Positions 53,559 to 62,959 of a stretch of 64,000 nt of DNA are shown one piece after another. Each line of letters starts with the position of its first letter. Position 1 is the first letter of the stretch. The position numbers and the translations under genes are program-made. Below the pieces are notes generated by a model. It saw only the letters and a program-made list of their open reading frames with translations. It made no database searches and was not told where the DNA came from. The stretch spans positions 5,761,311 to 5,825,310 of the forward strand of contig JASKMD010000028.1 in assembly GCA_030144725.1 (NCBI GenBank), given 5' to 3'. Source of the stretch: Haematococcus lacustris. Its lineage: Eukaryota > Chlorophyta > Chlorophyceae > Chlamydomonadales > Haematococcaceae.

Positions 53559-55233
53559 AAACGGTGCTGTAACGAAGTAAGAATGAAGGAAACAAAGCGA
53601 AGGTGTATGTCCTCTTGAATTGACCTCCTAAACCTCCCCGCCTCCGCCCAAAACGCTGCCCTGTAAGTGCTCAGCCGTCACCCCTCCCCCCCTCTTGCAA
53701 TAACGCCAGCAGTAGAAGAAGGAGAAGATGAGGAAGACTCCGAGAGATCCGGCGTGCGGCCAGGGAGGAGCTGTCCGCCACCAACCCCACCTAACTTTCG
53801 CACATCTTTCGCGCTGAAGTTGTGCATGTGGGTGTTTGAGAACGTTGCAGGAAGTCCCTAAGCCCAGAGGGGAAGGGCGGCCAGGCAGGTTGACGGCCTA
53901 CGGCTCCAGCGGTGCAAGACATCGTTTACATCATCCTGACACGCAATCCGCAGCAGCCTTTGCCGCATATCACACTAGGTGCATGTTCACATCATCTCAC
54001 TGACATGACACTGACATGGTAATACTGGCCCCTGACCCTGGCCCCACCCAGCTCTACTCAGCGCCTCCTCAGTCGAACAACCGCTACCATTGACATGGCC
54101 GACGTCGACAAGCAAAAACTCCATACAAGAGCGCCCCATGCAGTGTGACCGTGATGCCAACACCGGTTGTGGGGGCACGCCCAGGTCATCCCGCCATGTG
54201 GCCTCCCCCTCTTACAACCCTAGCCCACTGTGCAGCCCCACACTCTGGCACCAGCAGCACCACCACCACCACCAGCAGCACCAGCACCAGCACCAGCACC
54301 ACCAGCACCAGCACCAGTGAGCTGTCAACAGCCAGCACAGACACTGAACTCAGTCTGAACGCCATGCCTGTCCATGTGGCCCCCGTCCATGCCGCTACTC
54401 CTTGCCACACTCCTCCATGCAAGCCGCAGTGGCACACCAGCAGCGCGCTGCACTGGGTGCGCCCCTGACTGTCGCCGCCTGGTGCTGATGCGGGGTGCAC
54501 AGTGCTGATGCTGGTGTTGATGCTGCTGCTGATGCTGGTGGTGATGCGGGGTGCACAGCTTCTCATATGGCTGCCAGACCTCCGTGACGCCCCGTCATCG
54601 CCACACTGTCATGATTAGGGTTGGGGCAAACCCCAACCACAACCCTGACCGCAACTTCACCCCCATGCCTCCTGGATCTTGACCACCCTCCTGCCCCTCA
54701 ACCTGCCCTCCCCCCTCGTCCCCTCTTCCTCTCCCTCGACCAGCTTCCTGAGTTCAGCTGTGGGGTCACCGCCAAGTCACCCCCTCTACCCCCTACCCCT
54801 TCTCCCTTCCTTTCACAAGCCTCACACTGCCGCCCCCCTGACACCGCCTCCACCCTCACCCCCACCCTCCTCACTCTCACTCCCCACCCTTACCCTCCTC
54901 ACTCCCCAGCCAGCTGGGCACCGCACCCTTGAGCCTGCCCAGCCTCCTTCAGCCCCCCAGCGGGGCCCACAGGGCGGCTCGCCCTCGCTGTTCAGCCCTG
55001 CCTGCGTCCTGCACAGCTGCCCCTACCTGCACAGCCTCACCTGCCTGCTGCCCTGCGCCCTACTGCCTGTGTTGCAACCTTACGGTGCGCTGGCTCCAGC
55101 CCTGAACAACTGTTGAGCTGCAGCTGCACAGCCTCCTCCAGCCCTGCACGGCCCATGTGGGGGGCGACCCCTGCTGAGCCCGGGGTCCTGGACAGCTAGG
55201 CGCCTGTGGGTCAACAGCGGCCGGGCCGGGCTG
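53559..55233. other. Intergenic, no gene supported
   Basis: Holds a CACCAG/CAGCAC trinucleotide-type repeat (54,245-54,320) with a related GATGCTG tract (54,480-54,545), and C-rich sequence (54,660-54,920). A plus-strand frame of 145 codons (54,679-55,116) is Pro/Ser/Leu-rich without a recognised domain. A short frame (53,667-53,861) has an acidic patch, EEGEDEEDSER, but no other support. Confidence 0.5.
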
Positions 55234-56912
55234 TCAGGCCTGCGCCGCCCCCTGCTGCCCTCCTGGCCGCGTGCGAGCGTAGATCCAGGCCAGGGCCTCG
55301 TTCAGGCCCGCGCCAGTCAGGGCGCAGCAGGCCTGAAGAGGGAGGGCAGGCAGCCAGGCAGCCCCATCTGCAATCCCTCTCTCTGATGTGTGCTTGCTGC
55401 TGCTACTCACTGCTGCTTCCTGGTCCTGGTCCTGGCTGCTGGTGGTGGTGGAGCTGGTAGTGGTGGTGATGGTGGTGGTGGCGATGGTGATGGTGATGAA
55501 GGTGATGTTTGTGGTGATGGTCATGGTGGCGGCTGTGATGGTAGTAGTGTTGGCTGTGGTGGCTGTGGGGGTGGTGTGCACCTGTATGTGCCAGTCGTGG
55601 TTGCGGATGCTATGCAGCCCAAGCGCCCCGCTCAGCTCCTCCACCCCCATGGCGTCCGCCAGATCCTGCTTGTTGGCCAGCACCAGGATGGGCGTGCGCG
55701 CAAGGTGCTCGTGCTCCAGCAGGGATAGCAGCTCAGACTGGAGGCAGAGGGGCAGGGGGAGGGGAGGCGGGCGGTGGCAGGGCGGCAGCAGGGTGATGGT
55801 CAGGTGGGAGGGGGCTCCCTGACCCCCCTCCCCCCTCCCCCCCTCCTCCCCCCTCCCCCCTCCCCCCTCCCCCCTCCCCCCTCCTCCCCCCTCCCCCCTC
55901 CCCCCTCCCCTTCCCCCCCCCCCCCCCCCCCCTCCTCCCCCTCCCCCCTCCTCCCCCCTCCTCCCCCCCTCCTCCCCCCTCCTCCCCCTGCTGACCCCCC
56001 TGACCCCCCTGACCCCCCTGACCCCCCTCCCCCCTCCCTCCTCCCCCTGCTTAGTACAGACAGCCCAAGGCCCCAGCCTCCGCCCTGTTGCCCCGAGCCC
56101 TCTGGCTGCTGTCCCGGCCCGCCCCGCCACCTTTGTGACCTGCACTCTGGCCCGGTCTGTGGAGTCCACCACCATGATGACCACGTCGCACTGCTTGTAG
56201 TATGTGGCCCAGAAGGGGCGCAGCGCCTGCTGACCCCCCAGGTCCCAGATCTGGTCCGCCACGGGGGAAGGGGTCAAGGGGTCACACACCCAGGAGGAGA
56301 GGGGGCAGGTCAGAAGGTATAGGCGGAGGGGGCAGGCTGCCTGGCTCAGATTAGGGTTGAAACCACAGCTGCTGCTGCTGCTGCTGCTCCTGCTGCTGCT
56401 GCTGTTTGTTCCAATGCTGTCGCTGCTGCCGCTGCTGCCCTGAGGGCTCTGTCACTCACCTCCATCTGGATGTTCTTGTAGCGCACCTGCACAGCAGCAG
56501 CAGCAGCCAGGCACCCTGCACCAGGGAGCAGCCAGGTGCCCCTGCATGTCCTCATTGGGCTGGGAGGGAACAGCTAGCAGTCAGACATGGGCCGAGGCTG
56601 CCTGGCATCACCAGCACTGCCACCATTGTCATCAGCATGAGCACAACCATCACCATCAGCATCAGCATCGGCATCGGCAGGGCAGGGCAGGGCAGGGCAG
56701 GGCAGGGCAGGGCAGGGCAGGGCAGGGCAGGGCAGGGCAGGGCAGGGCAGGGCAGGGCAGGGCAGGGCAGGGCAGGGCAGGGCAGGGCAGGGCAGGCAGG
56801 TCAGCTGCCTCACCATCTCCACGTTGGACCCCACGGTAGCTGTGCTCTGCACCACCTCCCCCAAGCTCAGGCGGTACAGCAGCGTGGTCTTCCCCGCATT
56901 GTCCAGGCCCAC
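55234..56912 (-). CDS. ARL5: ARF-like small GTPase, ARL5 type (first exon not found)
   Basis: ARL5 proteins are Golgi-located GTPases that recruit tethering factors (family knowledge). Exons: 56,912-56,814 ([16 protein letters not shown]-loop; [10 protein letters not shown], switch I); 56,486-56,460 (VRYKNIQME, 27 nt); 56,250-56,131 ([18 protein letters not shown], switch II with catalytic Gln; VVDSTDRAR); 55,737-55,582 ([14 protein letters not shown], NKx[13 protein letters not shown]); 55,332-55,234 ([18 protein letters not shown], then a polar tail and TGA). All are in phase zero with GT-AG borders, 166 residues together. TVGSNVE is the ARL5 signature; ARL1 and ARF have GFNVE. The N-terminal exon of about 15 residues with the myristoylated Gly should lie upstream of 56,915; I could not identify it. 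Confidence 0.9.
55817..56050. repeat. Pure polypyrimidine C/T tract in an ARL5 intron
   Basis: Almost only C and T, with CCCCCCTCC units and a C run of about 19 near 55,913-55,931. The opposite strand is polypurine, a classic triplex (H-DNA) or quadruplex former. Confidence 0.9.
56672..56795. repeat. GGGCA pentanucleotide array in an ARL5 intron
   Basis: About 25 perfect copies of GGGCA, between the first and second visible ARL5 exons. Confidence 0.95.
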
Positions 56913-57199
56913 CTGGCCAGTGCTGCGCCATATGCTGGGTCTTCCGCTGCTGTGCTGTGCGCTGCTGCTGGTGGGATGCTGGTGGGATGATGGGATGATG
57001 GGATGGTGGGATGATCATCACTCCATGAAACTGAAAAGGCCACCGCCCGTCTCAAATCACATCGCGTGACAATTAAGAAGCAGTGGAAGGGCAGCGCTGA
57101 GCAAAAGAAGGGCCCGGCAAAGGAACAGAAAGGTTCGTGCCCCTAGCCGACTGTGGCCTACTTGAGTTACGCGATGTGTGATAACCCGTCGCTCCTGTT

Positions 57200-57484
57200 G
57201 GTTCCATCGCAGCGTCTCGCTCTCCTCAAGGAAAACAACGACAGGCGCGCAGGAATGGGTGGGAAGCGATAAGACGCCAAGTAAGTTGCCGCCCCTGCCT
57301 TGTGTGTCCCTGCACTGTGTGTCCCCGCATTGTGCCCTGGCCTGTCAAAGTGGCCTGTCAAAGTGCTGATTGTGCTTGGCTGCAAGCGATCAAGGTCCAG
57401 GGTGGCGCTGTGCTGCGCGGCTGTAAAAAGACGAAGCGCAAGTTGATGGCGCAGCTCCAGCTGCGGGCTGAGGTTCACTCCTAA
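57200..57484 (+). CDS. Possible 3' exons of a small basic protein
   Basis: A plus-strand frame ending at 57,484 reads IKVQGGAVLRGCKKTKRKLM followed by AQLQLRAEVHS and a stop. It follows a likely intron (GTAAGT near 57,282; acceptor GCTGCAAG). An upstream segment ending GACGCCAA before GTAAGT and a Lys-rich segment (EQKKGPAKEQK, near 57,100) may be earlier exons. I do not recognise the protein and no start codon is secure. It would be divergent from ARL5. Confidence 0.25.
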   Translation, partial: GSIAASRSPQGKQRQARRNGWEAIRRQVSCRPCLVCPCTVCPRIVPWPVKVACQSADCAWLQAIKVQGGAVLRGCKKTKRKLMAQLQLRAEVHS

Positions 57485-57674
57485 CCGCGAGTGGTCGCCT
57501 CACTGTTATTTCTGAGCATCTTTTGTACCTGCCTAGTGGGCTACCCCACCACGGGCTTCCCCAGCGCCACTGAACCTCCAGCCGTGCAGCCCCCCCCAAG
57601 CCCCTGATGCACCCCCCTTCACCCCACTCCCCCTGCTTGCCCTTGCCCAACATGCCCCTGCCCAGCTTGCCAGC
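57485..57674. other. Short intergenic stretch
   Basis: C-rich, no feature seen. Any promoter of the Fanzor copy would lie here. Confidence 0.4.
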
Positions 57675-60178
57675 ATGCGGTGGGACAGTGACCATAATCA
57701 CAGTATAACTCGGAGCCAGAGCCAGAGCCTCAGTCAGTCACCCAGCCCACCCCAAGGCGTTGCAGCGCCCGTCTGGCAGCCCTTGCACCAGCAGCACCCA
57801 CAGGGCCTCCCTTGCCCCTTGACAGCTAATGTTAATTTTAGTGATGCTAAGGCAGCTGAAAGACTTCGGCCAGTTTCTTGCAAACCCCAACTGCAAGACC
57901 GTCTACAACCAGCTGCAGCGGCGGCTTGTGCGCAAAGGGCAGCGCCGTCACCCCATGCTCATGCCAGTCTTTGAGGACCCCAGCAACCAGGCGCTGCTGG
58001 CCAAGCTGCAGGAGCTGGGTAACATCAACTTGAGGGGTGACGCCAACACCATCGACGCACACTCCATGCAGCTGGCGGTCGCATGCAGCAGCACTACTCC
58101 AACCCAGGCAAGTGATGGTGGTGCATAGACCCTGGACCTGGACCTGGACCTGACCTGAGCTGACCTGCAGAGCGCTTTGTCAAGCTGTACGCCAAGGCAG
58201 CCAGGGCCCTGGCTAGGCTGGAGCGAGGAGGAGGCGCAGCTGTTCATCAGGATGGCATGTGCTATGGCATCACGCCCAGAGCTCGGAGCTGCAGGCAACT
58301 GACCAGGACAAGGAGCATGTAGCTCGACCTGATAGAGGAGGCCGCAAGCACCGCGTCTGCTGGGCCTTAAGCCGAAGGGTTCCTTGCAGGACACCCTGCC
58401 CCTGCCCTGCCGCATGCGCCATGCGGTGCATGTATGCCGGTGGCTAGAGCAGTGGCAGCAGCCCCACACCCCACAAGCGCCAGGGCAGCCAAAGCGCGGC
58501 AAGCGTAGGGGTGGTCCCCAGATCCTGACCTGCCCACCCCCCTTCACCCTCACCCCCATGGCCAGGGTGGGGGTACACTACATCAAGCTGGACAGTAGGG
58601 TGCTGCATGGGGTGTGCCAGCAGCAGCTGGGTCTGACCAAGCAGCCTTCACCTCAGAGCCAGCACTGAGCCAGCACTAAGCTAGGTGGTTCAACACGCGC
58701 AAGCTTCGCAACAAGGGGTTTCAGTTTGAGACGGTCAGTGTGGAGACGGACAGTGTTTGCGTGTGTGTGCACTACACACGCCCCCTCCCCCATGTTCCTG
58801 CCCTACCCCCTGCGGCCAACAGCATCAGCCGCCCAAGTGCAGCAGCAGCAGGGGCCCATGCAGCGGGACTCACCCACATCAACAAGGGCATAGCCAAGGT
58901 GCACGAGTTTGTGTTTGATCCAGCCACACAGGTTGGGGTGGGCATCGACCCCGGCAGTCAGTGTAGCCTCAGGGGTGTGGTACCAGGAGTTAGGGCAGCT
59001 GGTATATGACCAGCTCTGCCGGTGGAAGCTGACCGAGGGCCAGGTAAAGCATGCCAGCGGCCTGATCAACTCCCACAGTGACACCCAGCGGTGGCTAGCA
59101 CCCATCCAGCCCCACCTCCAGCACCTGACAGCAGCAAGCTCAGCCGGCACCTCCCTGGTGGCCAACCTGAAGCACATCACTGTCACCCTGGCCACCTGGG
59201 ATGAGGTGTGGGAGGTGTACCTGGACCCCAACTGGGCACGGCAGCGGCTGAGGCTGTATGGAGCCCAGGACCGGGCACTGGAGCAGTTCTTCAAGAAGGT
59301 GGGGGTGGGTGGGTGGGTGAGATGTGGTGGGTTGAGCATAGAGTGAAAAAATGGTTGACTGTGCCATGCCTAACCTGGTGCCATCATGTCAGCCACCGTG
59401 TGTGCCTTGTGTGCTTGCATGCAGCTGGAGGAGGAGATGGCTGAGGCGTCCATGAAGCGCCATGGGCATGCCAAGCAGCTGGTGGTGTTCTTTGGTGCAG
59501 CTAGCATTGGCACCCGGGGAGGGTGGGGTGCTGATGTGGTGCTGCGTGCTTCCTGCAAGGTGGTGTGCTGGCCCAGAGGCGAAGGCCAGCGGCGGGGCAG
59601 GGTGGTGCTCGTGGATGAGCACCGCACCAGCCGGGTCAGCTCAGCAGTGAATGGCCAGCAACCCTGTGAGGAGCAGCTAGACCATGAGCAACCCACCAGG
59701 CCTGCAGAATGGAAGCCCCCAGCAGGGCAGGTGCAACAGCGCCTGCTGCGTCCAGCCTGGAGCCAGCAGCGTGACGTGCCAGTGCGGGGCATGATGTGGT
59801 GGCCACACAGCCAGCAGCCCCAGAGCCAGGGCCCAACACTCCCCCGCCAGCCAAGCGCAGCAAGCGCACCGAGGCTGAGCAGGCAGCTGAGCCCACCCAG
59901 CCCACTGAGGGCAAAGGCGAGGCCAAGGGCAAGGCTGCCAAGGCCAAGCCAGCACCACAGCCTGGCAGGTGGCTGGACAGGGACTGCCATCCAGCGTTGA
60001 ACATGCAGCGCATTGGGGAGAGCAGGTGGCGCCCGCTGGAGCTGTGCTTACTTGCCAGACCAGGGAGCTCTGCCGACCAAGGGCAAGGAGTATCCCTGGC
60101 CTGGGCTACAAGCGGCTGCGAGACAGGCCACCCAAGGCCCAGGAGCAGCAGCAGCAGCAGCCTGCTGCGGCACAGTAG
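57675..60178 (+). pseudogene. Fanzor-type RNA-guided nuclease, subfamily B, nearly full length but frameshifted
   Basis: A eukaryotic TnpB relative. N-terminal part: KDFGQFLANPNCKTVYNQLQ, RRHPMLMPVFEDP, then after a GC-AG intron (58,108-58,170) ERFVKLYAKAARALARLERG. Next VGVHYIKLDSRVL and RWFNTRKLRNKGFQFE, TDSVCVCVHYTRPLP. RuvC-I is VGVGIDPGSQ (near 58,940). Then WKLTEGQVKHASGL, NLKHITVTLATWDEVWEVYL, a GT-AG intron (59,299-59,424), and QLVVFFGAASIGTRGGWGAD. Here TnpB would carry its RuvC-II Glu, but there is none. About 42 residues on comes VDEHRTSRVSS, whose Glu is the displaced RuvC-II acid. RuvC-III is RWLDRDCHPALNMQRIGES, and the end is YKRLRDRPPKAQEQQQQQ. At least five frame changes (near 57,850, 58,215, 58,670, 58,970 and in the C-terminal part) break it. 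All three acidic positions survive. It is followed by module B. Confidence 0.8.
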
Positions 60179-60180
60179 TG

Positions 60181-60330
60181 TGTGGCCCCCTTTGTTGAGT
60201 TGCCATCAGCTTACAATCAGTGCATGTTTTTCATGCCAACTCTACACAATCGCCCTTAGGGGTCAGGCAATAGTGTAGGTGGTAGGCACTCATGCACCAT
60301 GTCCATGTGCATTGGGTTTACTCCACACAG
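60181..60330 (+). ncRNA. Candidate Fanzor guide-RNA scaffold / right end: module B (copy 1)
   Basis: Starts at the Fanzor stop and is conserved at 8,919-9,112: GCTTACA, TCATGCCAACTCTACA, GGTCAGGCAAT, GTGTAGGTGGTAGGC and CTCCACACAG in the same order, with similarity ending at CTCCACACAG in both copies. In TnpB/Fanzor systems the guide RNA scaffold overlaps the gene's 3' end and runs to the element's right end, so position and conservation fit. That it is transcribed or functional is inference. Confidence 0.4.
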
Positions 60331-60357
60331 CCCATTAAACATGACTCGAGTCAGGCC

Positions 60358-60386
60358 AGGGTTAGGGTTAGGGCTAGGGTTACCAC
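60358..60386. repeat. Interstitial TTAGGG-like repeats
   Basis: GGGTTAGGGTTAGGGCTAGGG: a few human-type telomere units, one with a substitution, shortly after module B. Confidence 0.8.
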
Positions 60387-60697
60387 CAGTCCCTAGTGGT
60401 CCAGCTCAAATGGAGGCCCTAGTGAGGGACAAGGGGGCTGTACCCTGCTGCTCGAGTCAGCACTTGGACTCACCATAACCACTTTGTAGTCTTTGCTTCC
60501 CAGCCAGAAGCTAAGGATTGTGGAGAAGAACGCGCCCATCCTTTGGCGCCAGGGCCCGCGAGAACCCTTTGGACCTCGCGACGACGCTTTGGCCAGGCGC
60601 TCGTCACGACACGCACTTATGACCGCATTGCGTAAGTGCGGTGTATTTGCGATGGATTAGTTTAAGAGAGGGTGCCCTTGACAACCAGATGTTGACA
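60387..60697. other. Intergenic, no gene recognised
   Basis: Nothing supported between the telomere-like repeat and the MITE; the last six bases (60,692-60,697) are the MITE target duplication. Confidence 0.5.
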
Positions 60698-60947
60698 CTA
60701 GAGCGCGACCGGACTGGTTAAAGGTTAATGTTAAACCGATTGTTAAAGTTGACCGTTTGGTCGCGATACGAGTCCCTTTTTGCTGTCGTTCTGGTCGCGA
60801 CACGGCAATGCACCCAGCGACACTATGCCGGCAGAAGTAGCCAGTGAGAAGCAGTCCCAGGGTAGCAAAACGGGTATGTTAAAGATTGGTTAAAGATGTG
60901 GTTAAACCCAAAACATCAGGATGTTAAACTAACCAGTCGCGCTCTAG
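60698..60947. mobile_element. MITE, 250 bp, TIR CTAGAGCGCGAC, target duplication TTGACA
   Basis: The left end CTAGAGCGCGAC (60,698-60,709) is repeated inverted at the right end, GTCGCGCTCTAG (60,936-60,947). Next to it CTGGTTA (left) and TAACCAG (right) extend the match after a 4-bp insertion on the left. TTGACA flanks both sides (60,692-60,697 and 60,948-60,953). The interior is TTAAA/GTTAA-rich and non-coding. The superfamily is not clear from a 6-bp duplication. Confidence 0.8.
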
Positions 60948-61106
60948 TTGACACCCCATGTTAGGGCCTCCTGACATTGGAGGTGGGGCAAGCCAACGTG
61001 TATCTGCAGGTGGAGGCGCAGCTTGTTGCTGCATGGGCTGCCCTGAGCCATGGCCCGGACGACCCGTGAGAAGTGCGACCTCAAGACAACAGGGCTCTAG
61101 CTACAA

Positions 61107-61249
61107 GCACACACACCAGAGTGCTGAGCTGAAGTGGACATTAGGCCCTCTAGCAGTAGCCTATACAACAGCGATCTCACAGCCTGTGTTTGATTACAAC
61201 TCGTGCTTTATTTTGGTGTAGCATGAGGGCTGTAGGGATTTACAACTTG
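61107..61249 (+). other. Conserved noncoding module A (copy 2), orphan
   Basis: Same sequence as the 3' flank of the Fanzor A relic at 16,678-16,815 (see there), but no Fanzor A coding sequence is recognisable directly upstream. It has the same orientation relative to the nearest Fanzor (copy B, on the same strand, 930 bp upstream). Confidence 0.6.
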
Positions 61250-61295
61250 ACAGCCAGATTAATACTGCTGGCATGCACATGGGTTCCAATCGACC

Positions 61296-61592
61296 CTGAA
61301 GTTCAGGTGTCCCCAACTAACAAAAAATGACAGGAAATGATAGGAAACCGACCCCTGGTAATCAAAACGACGCCGCGTCTCAGCCCCGTGGTTTCTATTT
61401 ATGTTTCGCACATCACTGGATAGAGGACTCCGTCAGCTATGCGGTGCAATATGTATCATTAAATACTGTGCAGTGTGCTGAGTGCTTTGGCGGCTCAAAT
61501 CGTTACATTTTAAATCATGCTTGTAATGCTCATGCGGGCCTCGCCGCGATCGACCGCCGCGACCGACGTGGCCCAGCAGATCCTGCAAACAG
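61296..61592 (-). other. 3' flank of the coiled-coil paralog, conserved
   Basis: Reverse complement of the 35,663-35,960 flank (see there). It gives the 3' boundary of the duplicated unit. Confidence 0.75.
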
Positions 61593-62471
61593 TCAGGGAC
61601 AGTCTCCGCAGTAAAATCGATTCACATGGCGCGCGAAACCGATGTAACCGCGCCACTCCACACACGCACATAAATATACAAGGCTGCTGCATTGCTTGAC
61701 CGCTTCGTGAGTAGTTCCTACTTCCTGGCCACTCTGTAAGGCCATGCAAGGTGTGTACGCCATTGCTACGTTACCTTGCTCGACATGTTGGGTCCGATCC
61801 CTCCCGCCCGCCCTCCCCTTGCGTGTTGAGCTTGTGTCCAGCTCCGCCCTGACCCCTTGCTGCTCGGATGGAGGGGTGGGCATCCCAGGGGCGGCACCAG
61901 CGCCAGCTGCCAGGTGCTGCCAGGGGGGGGGGGCAGCAGGAGGGGTGGGCAGCTCAGGGGCGGCACCAGCGCCAGCTGCTAGGTGCTGCCAGGGGGGGGC
62001 AGTAGGAGGGGTGGGCATCCCAGGGGCGGCACCAGCGCCAGCTGCCAGGTGCTGCCAGGGGGGGGCAGCAGGAGGGGTGGGCAGCTCAGGGGCGGCACCA
62101 GCGCCAGCTGCCAGCTGCTGCCAGGGGGGGGCCTCGAGGCGGGGCTGAGCACGCTTGGCAGTTGTCATAGCCAGTTCATGTTGCTTGACCACTGCCTCAA
62201 GAGACTCATTCTCCAACCTCAGCTGCCGTTGTGCTGCCTGCTGGTGCTGGAGCTTTTCCTCTAGGTCGTGCACTCTGGCATCAAGGACCTCCTCAACAGC
62301 CAGTTGCAACTGGGCTTCGGTCACCAGCAACGCATTCTCGGCCTGCACCTCCTTAGCGATAGCCTCAGCCTTCCTTGCTGTGGCTGTCAAGCCACTGGGA
62401 CTGTGCAGATGAGCAGCCCTTGGTGATACTATTTGGGCTACGTATTTAGCACGCCGCCGGCTGCAAACCAT
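61593..62471 (-). CDS. Coiled-coil protein with PPWQ repeats, paralog 2
   Basis: 292 codons from 62,471, start MVCSRRRAKYV. It is collinear with the gene at 34,448-35,662: coiled coil (AENALLVTEAQLQLAVEEV, NESLEAVVKQHELAMTTAK), then four to five repeats with core APPWQHLAAGAGAAP, then the conserved C-terminal segment (ELDTSSTRKGRAGGRDRTQ, AYTPC, YIGFARHVNRFYCGDCP). The basic region between coiled coil and repeats is deleted here, and two C-terminal cysteines differ (FARHVNRFYC against FACHVHCFDC). The upstream Pro-rich frame (62,769-62,482) is in another phase. Whether it joins by splicing is unclear. The function is unknown. Confidence 0.6.
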   Translation of the reverse strand: MVCSRRRAKYVAQIVSPRAAHLHSPSGLTATARKAEAIAKEVQAENALLVTEAQLQLAVEEVLDARVHDLEEKLQHQQAAQRQLRLENESLEAVVKQHELAMTTAKRAQPRLEAPPWQQLAAGAGAAPELPTPPAAPPWQHLAAGAGAAPGMPTPPTAPPWQHLAAGAGAAPELPTPPAAPPPWQHLAAGAGAAPGMPTPPSEQQGVRAELDTSSTRKGRAGGRDRTQHVEQGNVAMAYTPCMALQSGQEVGTTHEAVKQCSSLVYLCACVEWRGYIGFARHVNRFYCGDCP

Positions 62472-62936
62472 AGGGGAGGCACTAGCGCAGCTGTGCTTCT
62501 AGGCTGGGGCTGAGAGGGGCTGGGAGGGGGTGAGAAGGGGTGGGGCTGGGGGTGGGAGGGGGTGGGAGGGCGGGGCTGGTGCTGGGAGGGGGTGGGAGGG
62601 CGGGGCTGGTGCTGGGAGGGGCTGGGAGGGGGTGAGAGGGGTGGGGCTGGGGGTGGGAGGGGCTGGGAGGGGGTGAGAGGGGTGGGGCTGGGGGTGGGAG
62701 GGGCTGTGAGGGCGGGACTGGGGCTGGGAGGGGGTGGGAGGGGCTGGGAGGGGGTGGGGCGGGCTGCAAGGGTTCCGGGTGGGCTAGTCAGCGCTGCAAG
62801 GCAAAGTTAGGTCACGCCAACTTATGTTTCCACAAGCCTGGTCGATGGAATGCTTTGTTTTCTTCTCCAACAGCTGTTTCGTTGGGTTAGGAACAAAGTT
62901 GACACGGCAAATTCTGGACAGTCACAGTGTTCGGTT
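62472..62936 (-). other. 5' part of coiled-coil unit 2: splice site, C-rich minisatellite, leader
   Basis: Uninterrupted counterpart of 23,483-23,743 plus 34,255-34,447. The minisatellite (62,510-62,765; GCTGGGAGGGGGTGGGAGG on the plus strand) and CTTTGCCTTGCAG acceptor are kept. Similarity to 23,483 begins at CACTGTGACT (about 62,936). Confidence 0.7.
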
Positions 62937-62959
62937 ATCGACGCCACTCGGACCCGGCC

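Noticed and set aside
54679..55116. 145-codon plus-strand frame, Pro/Ser/Leu-rich
   Set aside because: Lies in a C-rich stretch, has no recognised domain and no splice or paralog support.
55774..56322. Proline-rich plus-strand frame opposite ARL5
   Set aside because: Comes from the C/T tract in an ARL5 intron; the minus strand carries the clear GTPase exons.
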